From Camarhynchus parvulus (taxonomy: Eukaryota > Chordata > Aves > Passeriformes > Thraupidae), in NCBI RefSeq assembly GCF_901933205.1, contig NC_044573.1, positions 30,377,493 to 30,441,492 on the forward strand: a DNA stretch of 64,000 nucleotides, read 5' to 3'. The notes under the pieces were generated by a model that was given only the letters and a program-made list of their open reading frames with translations, did no database searches and had not been told where the DNA came from. Positions 1 to 32,100 of the stretch are shown piece after piece. Numbering within the stretch: position 1 is the first letter of the stretch; each line of letters begins with the position of its first letter. A program made the position numbers and the translations under genes.

Positions 1-244
1 CTTGTGGTTGTCTATGGATGCTGCTTTCCTCCCTGCCAACAGGACATTTCATTAATTTGGAGAGCAGCACACCTGAAGATGCAGAGGTTCCTCTCTTGCT
101 GCTGATTATATGTTTTTAAAGTCATTGCTAAAAATTTCTGGATGTGCTGCTTCCCAGTTCTAAAATCCGTTATACAAAAGCCTGAAGAGGGAACAAACCA
201 AAGACACTCAATGAAAAGAACACTAGCTAAAGACTTCTGGAAGA

Positions 245-868
245 TTTAATCTCTATCCCTATCTAATGGAAAATGGGCTACATAAACAGAGCAAGCTGAT
301 GGCCAGCAGCTAGCTTACAATGCACTTGCAGCCAACAGTGTCTGTATCCCACCCTTTATCACCTTCAATGCCAAAGGGATTGGGATGACTGTAGTGGCCA
401 TATGAAATTCAAGAGGAAAACCCACATTGGCACTTTTTCCTGCTATACCTATCTCCTGCATGCTGGTGGGGATGGCCAAGTTCTCAAAAGGCTTGGGACA
501 TTCCCTCTGCTGCCTGAAATAAGGGATGCTGATGTAAACATGTAATTCATTAAGGAAAGGGCCATGATTCAATACAAACTCTTTCATTACACTGAGCAGG
601 TCACAAGCTAAAGTGGAAGTTTAGGGTTTGTAATTCAATTAGCCAGCATAATGGCAGTCTGTTCTCTCACAAACGCAATTTTGTTTTAGAGATCAATCTT
701 CTGTGCATTCATTTGGAAAACAAGATCCTTCTTCCAAATGCTGCTAGTTTACAGCTCCGGCCTCTTCACAGGTCCTCCCAGGTGCCCAGTCCACTCCTCC
801 AGCAGCAACCAAACATCATTAGGTTGGTTCTAGGCAGCAGAGGGGCAATGAGTCTGCAGTAACAATGT
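245..868 (-). other. RNF8: Probable RNF8 3' UTR with ATTAAA signal
   Basis: The stretch after the RNF8 stop codon (TGA at 871-869) has no coding content on the minus strand. I saw no AATAAA (TTTATT on plus) between 1 and 868, but the common variant ATTAAA is at 250-245 (TTTAAT on plus). If used, the 3' UTR is about 620-640 bases. The site is only a candidate; the transcript could run past the window edge. Confidence 0.35.
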
Positions 869-1014
869 TCAGATAACATAGTAGCTTTCCCTATAGGAAG
901 AATCCTCCTCAGAGTCCTCGCTGTCACAACTGTTCATTGACAAGATGGAGTAGGTGGTAGAAGGAACACCGTTGTCACTGTCTGTGGCTGGCTTCACCAT
1001 CACATTCTGTTTCT

Positions 1015-4000
1015 CTGCATTCAAAACACACAGAAACAAAAGTTAGCTGTGATCACTGTACCCACAAGTGCTAAATTACTACTTGTCTTTGAAACTATGT
1101 TTTAGCGTCTCATGGTCAGTTTGCAGTAAGTCTTTCAAGCTGCAGGACATAGGCCTTTTTCATTTCAGTTTTCAGCATAAAACAACAAAGGAATGGGAGT
1201 TATTTGTTTGCTTGTTTTCTTAAGTGCTCTAAAGTGTTCTATATGTCTTTTCCTATTAAGGTAACACAGGTGAGGAGGAGACATTCTCCACCCCTTCACA
1301 GGGACACAACAGGCAATGGAAGTGGCTGGCTATTTCAGTGTCTTACCAGGTAAGAAAAGGAAAGAAAACATGTGGTAAGGAGCTCTCAAACAAGATTGTT
1401 CAGGACATTTATAGCCTCATCAAAAGCTTCATCTATTTAAGACCACAAGCTGTCCTTCTAGTGCTGGGGCTACTAAGACTCCTAGAAAGGTTTTCTAGAA
1501 AGCCTTGACAGCTTCTTAAGTGCCACTTCCAACATTATTCTTCTTTTAACAGGTGTATTTCTTAGGAATTAATTTTAAAGAAACAAATGGTTGTCTTCAT
1601 TTCAATCAAAATGTTTCCATCACTACACAAAAAGAGACACAGAAACCATTTCACCTTCCAGCTGAAGTGTGTCACAGTAAATTTAAATTATTTCCTACTG
1701 GTAGTTATTTCTGAAGGTAGGCTATGAGCTCATTTGCTTTTTGTTTGAAGAAGGATGAAGACCATTGGTGTAGCACTTAATTGGCTGCAATGAAGGCACC
1801 ACTTCAGCCAATGCCCATCAGCCACCTGAGCAGACACTTAGGAACACTGTGGCACTCTGCAGATGCATGCAATGCACAGGGGCTGCCTCAGTTCCACAGA
1901 GGTAAAAGCAATTCTTGTAGCTGAGCTGGGCAGCCTCTCAGCAATGCAGCACTTCCTGAGGGAATCAGACTGAAAGGGTTACACAGATTATCATTTCAGG
2001 CTTGAACTAGCACTGCTTAGTGATGTCATTCTGTGTCACCATGGCACATCTGAAAGGTATCAAAAAGCACCTTTCTTTTGGTAAAAATACCATTTGATAC
2101 ACTGCAAAATTAAGGATCATGCACTCATCTCTATGAAGGGAAAACAAAACAATTACTTAAGAGCAATAGAAATTTAAGGAGTAGCAGGAACAGACATCTA
2201 CATTTCAGCACCTATATACCAATGTCAAGTGCTCTAGAAAGAAATTTAGAAAGAAGCAGACTAGGAATAACCCATAATGGGGTTTTTAATAAAGCAATCA
2301 CCATCATGCACAGTATTTTAGCAACAAGTAGGCAAGATGTTATGCCTGTAAGCCACAGTGGCTTTAATTCCACAAAAATAAACATGTCAGAGCAACTGTC
2401 AGTTCAGCCATACTTACATGATATACCAGTGTCTCTTTCAGAGATTTCCTACATAAATCTAGCACATAGAAAAGAATTCAGAGCTTCTTGTCAGGTCTGC
2501 TGAGTTTCTGTAATTATGTATTCCACAGTTTAATCAAAAGTGCCTTGTAAATTTTTCAAGGACCATTCTATTTTTTGCTTTTATTAAGTGATCTCTTTGA
2601 AAGAGCATAACCTTTAGCATGGTTAAACTAAGTTTTCCTGTCAGACTGTGGAATTCATACTGAAGTCTTTTTCCAAACTTTGTACTAATTTTATTTTACT
2701 GTGCAGTAAAGCTAGTTAGTAGACAGACCTCATTATTATTTTTTTAGTGTTTCTGCAGCATTCCCTGAGCATCTTCTTGGTATATAGGTGCCAAAGAAAG
2801 TTGTGCAAAATAGATGGAATAAGAGATTGTACTCATCATGCCACATCCACCCACCTCTCACCTTTCCGCTCTCTGATAAGGCTCAGGCGATGCTCTTTCT
2901 TTTCCACATCCAGTTTTTCTACCATCCTGTTAATGCAGTTGTCCAGCACCAGAGAGCGTGTCTTTGATTTGATCTCCTGCCTGCAGATAGGGCACTCCAC
3001 TTTACGTTTTGTCCACTCATTGATGCAGTAGGAGCAGAAGCTGTGTGCACAGTTCAGAGTGACCGCCTGTGGAATTCAGCAGAAGGACATCGGTATAGGA
3101 TAAATTATGGAAAAAACTCAGATACTGCAAAATAGCATCTTAATCTACTGAGAAACCAGAAATTAAAATTTCAGCTAGCTCTTAAGCCATTATAACAAGG
3201 CTAACACATCAGGTTTCCCATAGTAAAACAATAATGTAATGAAACTAACCTTGTAGCAAAACATAAACAAAAATAACAGTCTACATGACAAGCATAGCCT
3301 ATTACTTGTAGAATCAAATGAAAACAGGCCAATTTCTCAAAGAAAAAGTTTATCTGAACAATATAAACATCACAGGACTTGACTGAATACTGTACCTCCC
3401 TTCCTTTACTAACCTCTCCATATAGCTAAACTTCAAACAGTCCAACTCTAGTCAACGTAAAGCAAGGTCCACTACAAAATAATTCTTCCCCAAGCAGCTG
3501 TCAGCAGCAACTCAGGGCACCAGTTCAAAAACCTACACAAGTGCTCCAAATTTATGTGCATTTTAGGATTAAGCACTCTTGTCTGCAGATAGAGACATTA
3601 AAGCTGAATTTGTTGTCAAGTAAAGAAGAGTCAGGGCAGACAGAATAGACCTCTGGATCAACTCTTTCCCATAAGAAGTCACTGTGAGTTCTGTTAAACA
3701 AGTGAAGTAAAGAAAAGGGCTTAAATATTGTCTTACTAGAGCTATGGAAAGCTTCTCAAGTCTCTTTTTTACTGGCAAACCCATACAGATTTAAACATAC
3801 CTCAATAAAGTGCTCAGAACAGATTGTGCACTGCAACTCATTCTCCAACACATCATTCATCTGATTCAACACCTCTTCTTTTTGGGCTCTCACCTTTTCC
3901 TTCTCCTCCTGGTGGAAAAGTACATGTCGTTGTGTATCAACAAAGAACAAGGTTTTTCTCAACTGACAGGAGTGTGTGCAGGGGAAGAAAATCATACTGC

Positions 4001-7000
4001 AAATTTCCACATGTCAAGTGGAGTGGATATCTATCACATACTGAGATCTGTAATCTCTTTCCTCTTTGTAGTCTCAGCAGTATTGAGAATATTCCCACCC
4101 ACTACAGAGAACTTGGAACAGAGAACAGCCATTACCCAAAATTCCCTTCAGCCTAAAGGAACTACCAGCAGATCAATCTTTTCAGAATCTTTTTCAACCT
4201 GTTCCTAGCAAGAGTTTGGCTTTAATCAGTTTTTTTTTTGGTGTCTGATATAAAAAGTAGAACACCCAACAGACTAAACACCTCAAATACTAAAAAAAAG
4301 GAAACAATCAAGTTTAAAACATCTACTTGCATTTAACAACCTAATAATCTTTTTATTTGTTTGTTAAGAGTTAAATTAGGCTGATTAGGCTAAGTACCTG
4401 CTTTATTTTCTAAAAATAACAGGAAAATTCTACTAACTGAAGCTATAGTTGAAACAGCAACAAATTTCCAAAGATGACATTAAAAAAACAAAGCAAACTG
4501 CCAGTGGTGGATAATGTGATAACTTCCAAAAGTAAGACACAGGAAAAAATCTCCTTAATTATTTTCCACTCATCACTTTGTGTCAAGGGCAGGAAGAACT
4601 GTGGTTTATCTCATTCATCATTCAAATTCCACATTGGTTCTGTCCTACAATCCCTTATGGAACTGCTGTCACAATGCAGTTTTACTTGAATACACTTTAA
4701 CTGAAAATGAAGCACCTCACTTTTCAAACACTTTTGGTTTGTCAGTGGATTTTTTTCCTGTTATTTCTGGCTTGATTTTTTGTTTGTTTGTTTTTCAAAG
4801 AAAGGGTGCAATGGGCCCATTTCTCTTCCAAAATGCACTTTTCAGCTGCTAAGGGCTTTCTTTATGATTGAGAAAGATCTAATAATAACTGTTCGACACC
4901 AATTTATGAAAAGGGCAAGGTGCCTCCTTCCAGTGTCAGCTGCCACCTCAAAACACAGAAATTTTGCACTATAGGAAGCCAGGCAGAGCCAAGACAAATG
5001 TTAAATAAACCATTTCCTCTGCCCATGCAGCATATCATGTTTCACTTATGAATAAAACTAAGAATGCAGTTATTCCTTACCTTGGTTTCTTCCAGTTCTT
5101 TATTCTTGGCTCGAATTATCTCCTCAAAATCTTTTTTATTACGATTCAGTTCTTCCATCAAAGCACGATGCTGTAACAATACCATTCCAGAAGTTATAAG
5201 AGTACCATTCTAAACTATCCTATTAAAGATACATGCTCATAGACATAAGGCTCAGCACACTCATTTCTCCTATTCTCCTCCTAGAAGAGCAACACATATA
5301 AGCTGAGGTGTTAAGGCAGTTTATCCTTAACTTAAAATTGGAAGACACTGCCAGTTATTTATGACCTTCCCAATGCCATCACACTTTGCATTCCCTCTTC
5401 CAGGTTATTCTTTCACTTCAGTTAGGTTTTTTCAGTCACCTAAGGCACAGTCCTTGTCTTCTACCAAGAGGCCACAACATTTGGAAAGATTTAAATATCC
5501 GAGTTACACAGTTAGACCAAACCTAGACTCATAATCACTTGCCTGTTGCAGGACCTGGGCCAGCTGCTCCTTCAGATTCTCTTCCCCTTGTTGACACTTT
5601 TCTCCCTGGGTGGGGTAAGAAGTGGGGGAAAAAAAAATACTTGAAGAACATAAGAGAGAAAATTACTACTCTGCACACTCTCTTTAGAGGATATGCTTAA
5701 GGAAACAACACTGATTTTCAACAAACAGCGAGATGTTCCACTCTAGGGTTATATGTGTATAACAGAAATTAGAGCTATCATTTACTGTGATGAGTTAAAA
5801 TGGATATATCATTTACAGTTCCATATTTGGAATACCTCCACATTATTCTAGCTCAAAAGGCACCAGCATATTCATAGAAGCAAAGAGATCAGCAACAGCT
5901 TAAAAGCTGTAACTCTGTCTTTGAGTACATTCAATGACTTCAGAGATACCTAAAGCTCCAGGTAAAGGTCCCATTGTTTCTAAGGACACAACTCCAAACT
6001 TTCTGTACTTCTGATACTGGTATCTTGCCTTTAGCAGTAGACTTTAAGGAAGTAGATAATAAATTATTAAACTCACTCCAAGATGAATCCTCCCTTTCTT
6101 TAAACCCGATTTTGAGCAGTCTCAAGTTCAAACAGATTTCTGTCGGTTACCAAAAAAGCAACTTATCACATATACTTACTGCTTAAAGGTACTTACAGAT
6201 TGCAAGAAAGGGTTTTTTGAAAGTAGGAAAATAATCTCCTTCTCTCTAGGGATTAAGGCATGCAGTATTTCATTGAATGTAAAGACAGTGCACTTGCCAT
6301 GCAAACTGGGCTTTATTTCAGCCATATACTGAGAGAAATTCACACTTAAAGTGATTACTTTTCTACTCGTCCTCTCTATAAGCAAGAGAGATCAGGCAAT
6401 GGCTTCCATTTTTTAATTGAAAAACACGCTTCTTTACCAACTGAAATGCTTTATTTTGCACCTTTTTCTGAATTCCCCATGCAGCCAAATCTCTTCTGTC
6501 TCTGCATTTTCTTTTGGTACGCACACTGTGATACATGCTAAGTTAAATACCTCCACGAAAACTTTAGTAGGGGTAAATCACACAAGCACTATTTTTGTTA
6601 CTGTATAGTTCAAGAGCTATTTTGGATCAATGCCTTACACGAGGCATTCCATCAAAGTGAAGACACAGGCCAAAATTATTGCCACCACTATACCTCTAGC
6701 TTCTGCTGCTCTTTACAGAATGTCCTCTCCAGCTCTTCCACCTGCTGCTGCTGATGCTCTTGTTCCATGCAGAGTTGGTTCTGCAACTCCTGCAGCTCCT
6801 GTTCCATTACTAGGATCCCCTTCTGATCACATTTCCTGCGCTTCTGCTTGACATTTAGAACTGCAGTCTGCTTCTCCTGCACTTTGACCTTTAATTTCAT
6901 TGTATCTTCTAGAGATTTCCTCAGCTTTTTCAAGCCAGTCCATGACTCTACAAGACCGGAGCCTTTCTGGTCCTGCTGGGGGACAGTCACAGCTTTGGAG

Positions 7001-8973
7001 TGAACAGGGCTACCATGCACTGGAGCACTATCCCCCTCACTGGGTCCAGGAGAAGGCAGCTTGACATCCATCTTCTCTGTTAGCCGTTTGGCCTCTTCTG
7101 CCTGTCCCCACGATTTATCTAAAGGTTCATTGCCACAGGACATTCTGTCTCTTTTACATCTGGAGTTTGAAGGGCCTTCTGATTCACATGTCTCCAATTC
7201 CTCCAAACTAAATTTACGTTTAGGTCTTGAACTCTTAGCTTTCCCCAGGTCACTTCTTTGGGCTAAAAAGGGTCTAATTTTCTCCCATTCATCTTTAATT
7301 ACTTCATACTCATATTCAGCAGTCTCTCTGTTTTCCAAAGGCACTCCCAATTCGATACGGTCTCCTTCAGCAATAGGATAGACTTTTGATGGATCCAGGC
7401 GCTGTTTATTAAGCCAAACTCCATTTAGACTCTGCCAATAAACACAGAACCACCAAAATTTAATATGTAGTTACAGCATCCTCTAAAAGTCATTTCTGGC
7501 AACTGTAAATAAACACAGCCAACCTCTTCAGTGCTTCAATCAGAACAAGCCACCTCTTCAAATAAACCTTGTAATATCCAGTTTACAGGCTCAGTGTTGC
7601 ATTTATTACAATTACTGCACTGTATTATTTACTGCACATTATTCTTGCATTACAGATTTTGTGTACAAGCACCAAGAACAACATTCTGACATATGTGCTT
7701 GTGCAGAAGGGAAAGAATGAATGCTGAGGGGAAAACCTGCACAAAAGCTTCAGAAATAAGAACTAAATAATAAAAAGACTCCACAATAGATCATTGTCAG
7801 TAACACAGAATACTACTGTAATTTTCCCTGACAATTAATGTTACCTCAAATTCCAGAAAAAAATAGGAAATAGAAAGAAGCATTGGCTATACTCCTTGAA
7901 GAAAACAAGGTTTTTCATAAATACAAGGAGACTGTAAAGAAGGAAAATGTTCTTCTAGAGATAATGTCCAAAGCACAAAAATGGTTTCAAAATTAGCTCA
8001 AGAAATAGTTTTCAAAACCAGCAAAACTGGTCTATGCTCAGGATGAACTGCAGAAACACTAGGAACTGACATATCTCAATGAGATTCAATGAAACAAGCT
8101 GACCAACTGGTCAACAGTGAAAACAGACAGGAAGTGTTAATAGTTAATCTATGGTAGATGTTTCCTATTATGCACTAGCATTAGGTTTTCAAGTTTATAC
8201 ATGTACTACAAGAGGGTTTTGTTTAAGAGCAGTGTAATTTTAATAGTAGCCACTCCATTCCTTTCTGACTAATCTGCTGTCAACCCAAACATCCTTCAAA
8301 TCTGCCTGATGTGTTGAACATTTTTGTTCTACCAGTGCTGTTTCAAAGCAAATTATTCATTTTACTGTTTTCAGACCAAATGAGAAAGTGGAGAGATCAT
8401 TATATAAAAACAGATTACTGAAGTCAAAGTGAGACCCAGTTGAGGACTCTGACATCAACATTTTATCCGAATCAGCTGAGAAGAACTTTCAGGACAAACT
8501 CAATTGAATACAACATGAAGCATAGTTTTTCTAACACTAGATTCTTGTTGAAGTTGATTACAATTAAAGCAATTGTGTCAGTACAATAAGGAGTTGCACT
8601 TTATCTTTTCATTAGCACTCCAAGAATGTTATCCTTTTGAAAGGATAAAATCCTGTGTCAAAATTCATATAGGATATTTTTTAAGAAAGTGACACCAAAC
8701 AAGTTCACAGACTGCCAAGTGCCCTTGGCCAGGCCACACTGGTCTGAAAAATGCTAAACCAAGAGGTGGATCTACATCCAGAAAGTAATCCAGTTTGCAT
8801 ACCTACTGCAGCAGACTGAAGTTTCCTGCTGGAAGTGCACAACAGGTAAGACACATTCCCATGGACCTTCTATCACACTTATGCTTTACCATAGCCCATT
8901 CATTGCTAGATCCAAAACAATGAATTCTATTCAATGAATCTCAGAGTACGAGGTCTTCAATTGGTCTCTGTAC
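1015..8973 (-). other. RNF8 introns 2-7
   Basis: The introns between RNF8 coding exons 2 and 8 are 8973-7432, 6693-5606, 5542-5171, 5080-3909, 3800-3067 and 2861-1015. They are AT-rich, with no other gene, RNA gene or clear transposon recognised by eye. Five end GT-AG; the 372-base intron at 5542-5171 starts with GC. Confidence 0.8.
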
Positions 8974-10343
8974 CTTGTTATCCTTGACAGTCCACTGCCC
9001 TTCTGCATTCTGCTGGAAGACACAGTGCTTACGAGAGATCATCAAGGGACAGGTTTTTGACACCAGCTGGTACGTGATATCTAATCCTCGGCCAATAGTC
9101 ACCTAAAAATAAAGTAGTGTAGTTACTGCAATCAGTAATGACATGGTCATTTCAGTTTATGGCATTTCAATTCAAGTACAGCAAAACTCTAGACCAACAT
9201 CTTATGGTTATTCCAAAAAGTTTGGCATGATTCTTTTTCATTTAAATTTAAGAGTATATAGAAAATGGAAGCTTACAAAGTATTGTCTTTCTCTCCCACT
9301 GAGGAAATTTTGATTTCTCTGAGGCACATTACAATCTTGGTTTCATGGAAATCTTCCTCAGCACCAAAGCTGCTCAAAGCCACTCACAAACCATCTGTGT
9401 TCCACCTCAGTCATTACCTAACCAAACACCATTTCTTCAAACTAGCACTATTGTGTATGGGTCTCAAGATTACTTCTTACCCTCTTCTTTTGCTAGTTGC
9501 ATCTGTTCAACCATTTGTGAAAAGGAAAGATACAGGGAAAAAAATTGTCCAGAAAGGTGACATCAAAAAAAGTGCACACTCAACATTGCCCTAAATACAC
9601 AATACTTGTGTAAATCACATTATCAATCTCATGGCTCAGAATCTAAGCTACATGCAGCTCATAACCAGTAGTAAAAGTGATCTAAGTAACTGGATTAGAC
9701 TCTAATAGTATCTTCTGGAAGAAGGGACATAATTTAATTGTACTATTGTACAGTATCTTATTAAATCTCATCTAATTTCAGATTGCCATTTAAAGCACAT
9801 CCCTGCTCTCCCTCCCTCTGCTGCCTCCTCTGCACACTTCTCTTAATTCATGTGTGCATTGCATTACCTGAGCAGTTCTCACCTTGAGTTTAGAGCAAGA
9901 ACTCAGACCTCCATGTCATAACCAAAGGCAAGGAAGCAAACTAAGATGACAAAAGCAAACTTAACCCTGTTAGTGCCTACCTCTTAAATGTTCCATATAG
10001 CTTTCTGTCACCATGTATTGCATAGGTAAGAGGTACAGAGATTCAAATGGATAAAGACTCCCTTCTTCATGAGGATTCAAACATAAAACAAGCTTTGCAT
10101 TTGTCCCTGCAGAGGCATCATCAGGGCCCAGTCACACACATCTGCAGGACCTCACATACCAATACAAGTGACAGCAAGCAGGGCCAGTCACAAAACTCCC
10201 CCTGGATCAAGTTCATTTAGCAAACAGGGGCCCAAGATGTTACCTCTCACCTGCTGGAGTTCAGTACTGCTCACAGCAGTACTGGCAAATCACATCCCAT
10301 CCCCACACATCAGCTGTGTCCTTTGGCACCAAAGTGGTCACAG

Positions 10344-10488
10344 CACCAAGCCTGACAGGGTTCAAGAAGTGTTTGGACAACACTCTCAGGCATGTGGTGT
10401 GATTCTTAGGGCTGTCCTGTGCAGAGTAAGGAGCTGGACTCAATGATCCCTGTGGGTCCCTATCAACTCAGGATATTCTATGATTATA
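10344..10488 (+). repeat. CR1 LINE 3' fragment in RNF8 intron 1
   Basis: The stretch reads like the 3' end of a chicken-repeat-1 (CR1) retrotransposon on the plus strand: a segment about a hit carried by a following item, then 'aatgatccctgtgggtccc' and a terminal 'attctatgatta', the usual CR1 tail in place of poly(A). It is 5'-truncated, as most CR1 copies are. It lies antisense inside RNF8 intron 1 (11381-9103); the rest of that intron shows nothing recognisable. Confidence 0.75.
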
Positions 10489-11149
10489 ATTTAAATTATC
10501 TCCAGCAAAAGCAGTTTGTGCTCTGTGGCCTGGCAAACCTACAGTACCAGAATGCCATCAGCCTTCCTGCTGCGAATGACAACCACTGTGCAGACAATCA
10601 GAGCAGTAACATCCCAAAGTGGATTCCCTGCACATTTATCAGTGCCCTGGCTGTAACTTGTCACCTCCAGTCCTTCACCGAGAAGATCTGCACAACTCAG
10701 GGCTTCAAATCCATGATGGGAGAGTAACAAAAGCATACGTTTGGATGGGAGCCTTTTGCAGTGTGTGAGCACAAGGCCTTGGCCACAGCATCAGCCACAC
10801 CACCCGATTTTGACCACCAGAACAGCAATCCTTTTACACTGCCCCAACATGATCACACATCTTTACTGGCTGGGTTTTAGGGAAGAGTACCAGGGCCCAT
10901 TTTTCAACTAAAAACCACGATCGCTGAGAAAATGGCTATTCCTGTACCGCACCAAAACATAACCAATACAATTTAAACGTGACCTCGTTTACACCTGAAC
11001 ACCTAATGCCTTAGGACTTAACCTCGCCAAAAGCATCGCCTTGTTAATTAGGCTACGGACTCCCTTCATCCTCACTTACGTTACCATCACACGAACAACT
11101 CTATCTAAATACGACAGAAGAATTTAAAGATATAAACAAGCGAAGGCTT

Positions 11150-28777
<17,628 letters not shown>

Positions 28778-29125
28778 TGCTTTGGTGCCAGCACAGCTGT
28801 ATGCACCCAGCTGGACACTTGATACCAAGCATATACTGTGCCCATCTGAAAGGATTGGCAGCTGAACATTGCTGCAACCTCTGCCTTGGAGCACTGGACT
28901 TCTGACCGTCCAGGATCAGCAGAGACCCAGCTGACAGAAGGGTGCTGCCTGTTCTCAGCACGAGCCTTTGGAGATGGAGCCTTGGAAAGCACCAGTTGCA
29001 ACAGCAGATCCTGCTTCTCATGGAACAGTGCACATCTTGCCACAAGACCAGCACAGAGATTTTGTGAGAACATGGGGAGTTGGCACTGTTATCTTAAAGC
29101 CATTAAAGGGTAGAGAGTAGCCAAT
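28778..29125 (+). other. AARS2: AARS2 3' UTR
   Basis: Non-coding stretch after the AARS2 stop codon, ending shortly after an ATTAAA hexamer at 29102-29107. The UTR would be about 350 bases. Exact cleavage position not determined. Confidence 0.6.
29102..29107 (+). terminator. AARS2 poly(A) signal (ATTAAA)
   Basis: ATTAAA, the commonest variant poly(A) hexamer, lies 325 bases after the AARS2 stop codon. It is followed by a T-rich tract (29151-29160) that could act as the downstream element. Confidence 0.55.
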
Positions 29126-29129
29126 GACC

Positions 29130-32100
29130 TGATGTTTCTTGTAGCTGCACCTTTTTTTTTCTTGCTCTGGCAGAGGGGTTTGTTCTGCCCTTGCAGCTCC
29201 AGAAGTCAGCACATACTCTTGTCTAAGCAGTTCCTTCCTACTGCAGAACTCAGGACGCCCCTCTGATTATAAATGCTACTCTAATTTAGAAATTAGGGAA
29301 ATCCCACCTGGCTTGTGAGCTCAGGCTTGTTAGGCTATGCAATGGGTAGAGCTGAAGGCAGTCCTCAGCACTGAGGGAACAAAATTGTCCCCCTCTCCAC
29401 CTCTTTGCTTTGCTTTCTTATCTCTGTTTCTTACTGCCACTCCCTCTCATAAACTGGTTATTTTTCACAAGCAGTGGTGGACCCAGCAGATTCAATTCCT
29501 AAAGACATTTCAGACTTCAGTGTTAAGAGCTCCCAGCCAAAGCATCATTATTTTAGATACAGTATTGACCTAAATAGAGATCATAAATGGTAGCTGAGCC
29601 AAAAGTGCAACAGGATAGTGATACAAGGCAGGTTTTCACCCTGTGAGCAGCAAGAGCAGCCTAACACAAATGAATTTCCCCAGCAGGTAGGGTGTCTGTC
29701 ACTGTGAAGGGAGATAGAGGACCAATAGTTGCCTGCTTTTGGGGAGGGAGGGAGGAGCTGTAGAAGCACAGTGATGCTGATGGACAGGTAGCAGGAAATG
29801 GCTGTCACATAGATACAGATTACTGAAGAGGATGTAGTGGGGCATGGCTGTGTCCAAATGAGAAACTTCCCACTTAACTGTCTGCCTGAGGGAGGGGGAA
29901 TAGCTACTGTGAGCAGAGCCTTGTTTCTCTTCAGTGAACAGCTTATCTTAAGGGAAAAAGGGATGTGGACTTTGGGGGCATCATTAGCAGACAAGGGGTT
30001 TTCTTCCATATCCCAGTGGTTGTCCAGCCAAAATCTCATATGTGGTCCCTAAGGCTTAATGTGGCTCCTACTCATCTTTGCCAGCAGCTGGTTTTGCATT
30101 GGAGAGTGCCAGATATAAATGTGAGGACTCAGAGGCAGAAGGAATGGGGAGCCTTTAGAGGTTGATGGTGCTCCCAGCTGTCCTCCCCTTCTCCCCCAAA
30201 TCACTGACTGCTACTGCAACAGTGCAGACCTTAAGCCTTTGGTTCAGTGAATGCTGCTTCCAGCCAGGAAGCTTAAAGCAGGGCTTATTGCAAAGGGATT
30301 TGTGGGCCAAGGTCTTGGGCATCTGCCCCTGCTGCCAAGAGTTCAGCCATCCAGAGGGGTGCTCAGGCCCCTTTCCTTGATCACTGTCAGTAGGGCAGGT
30401 TGCTGCTCATCCCAGACCCTGCCTGCATTCCACTGTAGCAGAGCTGCTTGGTGGCTTCTCAAACTTCCTTCCATTTCTGGATGCAGGGGTGCGACTGGTG
30501 CTCCTACCATCCCTGCATCCGAGCAGTGGGGAGAGCTGGAACACCTAGCCCTTGTGACAAGGCTGGTAGGGTGCTGGAGAGGGTGTGTGGAGTCCCAGAG
30601 GATGGTTCATGCCATCAGCTGAAAGTAGCATCAGTGCCCAGTGTTGGCACAATTCCTGTGTGTCACTTGGGCCCCAGCAGCACCAGGTGGGGATGGCAAG
30701 GGGTGTTCTGTGCCACTGGGAAAGCTCTTTCCCAGAGTGCTCTTGTGTTACTTTATTAATAGCTGCTACAGGAGATGATGTCTGCTCTCGGTGTTGGAGA
30801 GTAGGTGTGAGGAGGAGGAAAGGAATGCTGGCTTGAGCTGCTCCTGCATGATGCTCCAAAAGCAGAGCCTGAGCTTGCCAGCAGCAGCAGCCTTATGGAA
30901 TTAACCTGCTTTGGCTTGATTGTTAGCTTAAAAGCCACTGACCTCATAGACTTTTGCCCAGCCCCTTACAGGGCAGAGCTCTGGGTGCTGCCCTTCCAGG
31001 TAATGCCTTTACTGAGCCCCTGGCACCACTCCCATGGGAGGTGAAGGGCTGCTGCTAGAGGCACCACAGAGCAGTGGCTCTTGGAGCTGTTGGAAGTAGA
31101 TCCATCTCCACTGCAGTGCTGTTGGGCTCTCAGCACTGTGTGGTGAGTGAGCAGCAAAGACCTGATGCCTTGGCATTTCAGATCTATTCATCCCCTCCTG
31201 TGTTCCATGGGAAAATAACTCTGTTCCCAGGGTATTTGCAGCAGCCCCAGCACCCACCGCTGGCAGGGCTGCTGCAGTTCCTGCACCACCTTCCTATAAA
31301 CCTTAAGAACCACCTGGTCTGTAAGCAGGGCTGCAGCTGCTGCAGTGGTGCTCCTCTGCCTCATCTGGGGCTGCCTTGGGAACCCCATTTTCTTCCTCCT
31401 CCTCTGCTGCTCTTGGCTTTTATAGACATGAAACTCAGTATTTCCCGTATCCTTTCTGAGCTTGCAAGAATCAATGATGTCAACATAACCAAATCCTGAT
31501 GTTGTAAGTGCAGTAGCACCAAAAGCGTTCTGGAATTGAAGGACAAAATGGATCTTACCCTACCAAGGAATGATTCTGTGGAGTCATCCATGGTGCCCAT
31601 GTCACCTCAGGCTGGTGAAGTGGGTCACTGCAGTAGAAATGCTGGAGTTTGTGCTGCAGCCGTGCCAGGCTGCTGATTCTAGGAGAGGGCATTTCCTGTT
31701 CTCCTGATGAAGTGCTAGTGCACAGACTTACATCCCGTGCTCCTCTTTCCCTGCTGCAGGAGGACAAGACATTCACACACTGTGCTGCAGCTGCAGTAGC
31801 TGCCACGTTTGTGCCTGGCATGCCCTCATGTCAGCAGCAGGTCAGGCAATGCTTAGCTGGGAAGGCTTTGGGAAATGAAACACACATTTGAAATAGAGTT
31901 CTCTGGCCAAGATTGCAGCCTACATTCCCTTACAAACATCAAAGATCAGTCTAAGGTGCAAGCAGTATCCTGGGGACATATTTGCACCTCCTAACACATG
32001 CACACAGAAGGGACGGCAGGAAGTGAGAAACTAATTAGAAGACAATGGGGTTTTTGCTGTAAGCCAGTGCTGTCAGGTTGGCAACACCTTCCTAAGGCCA

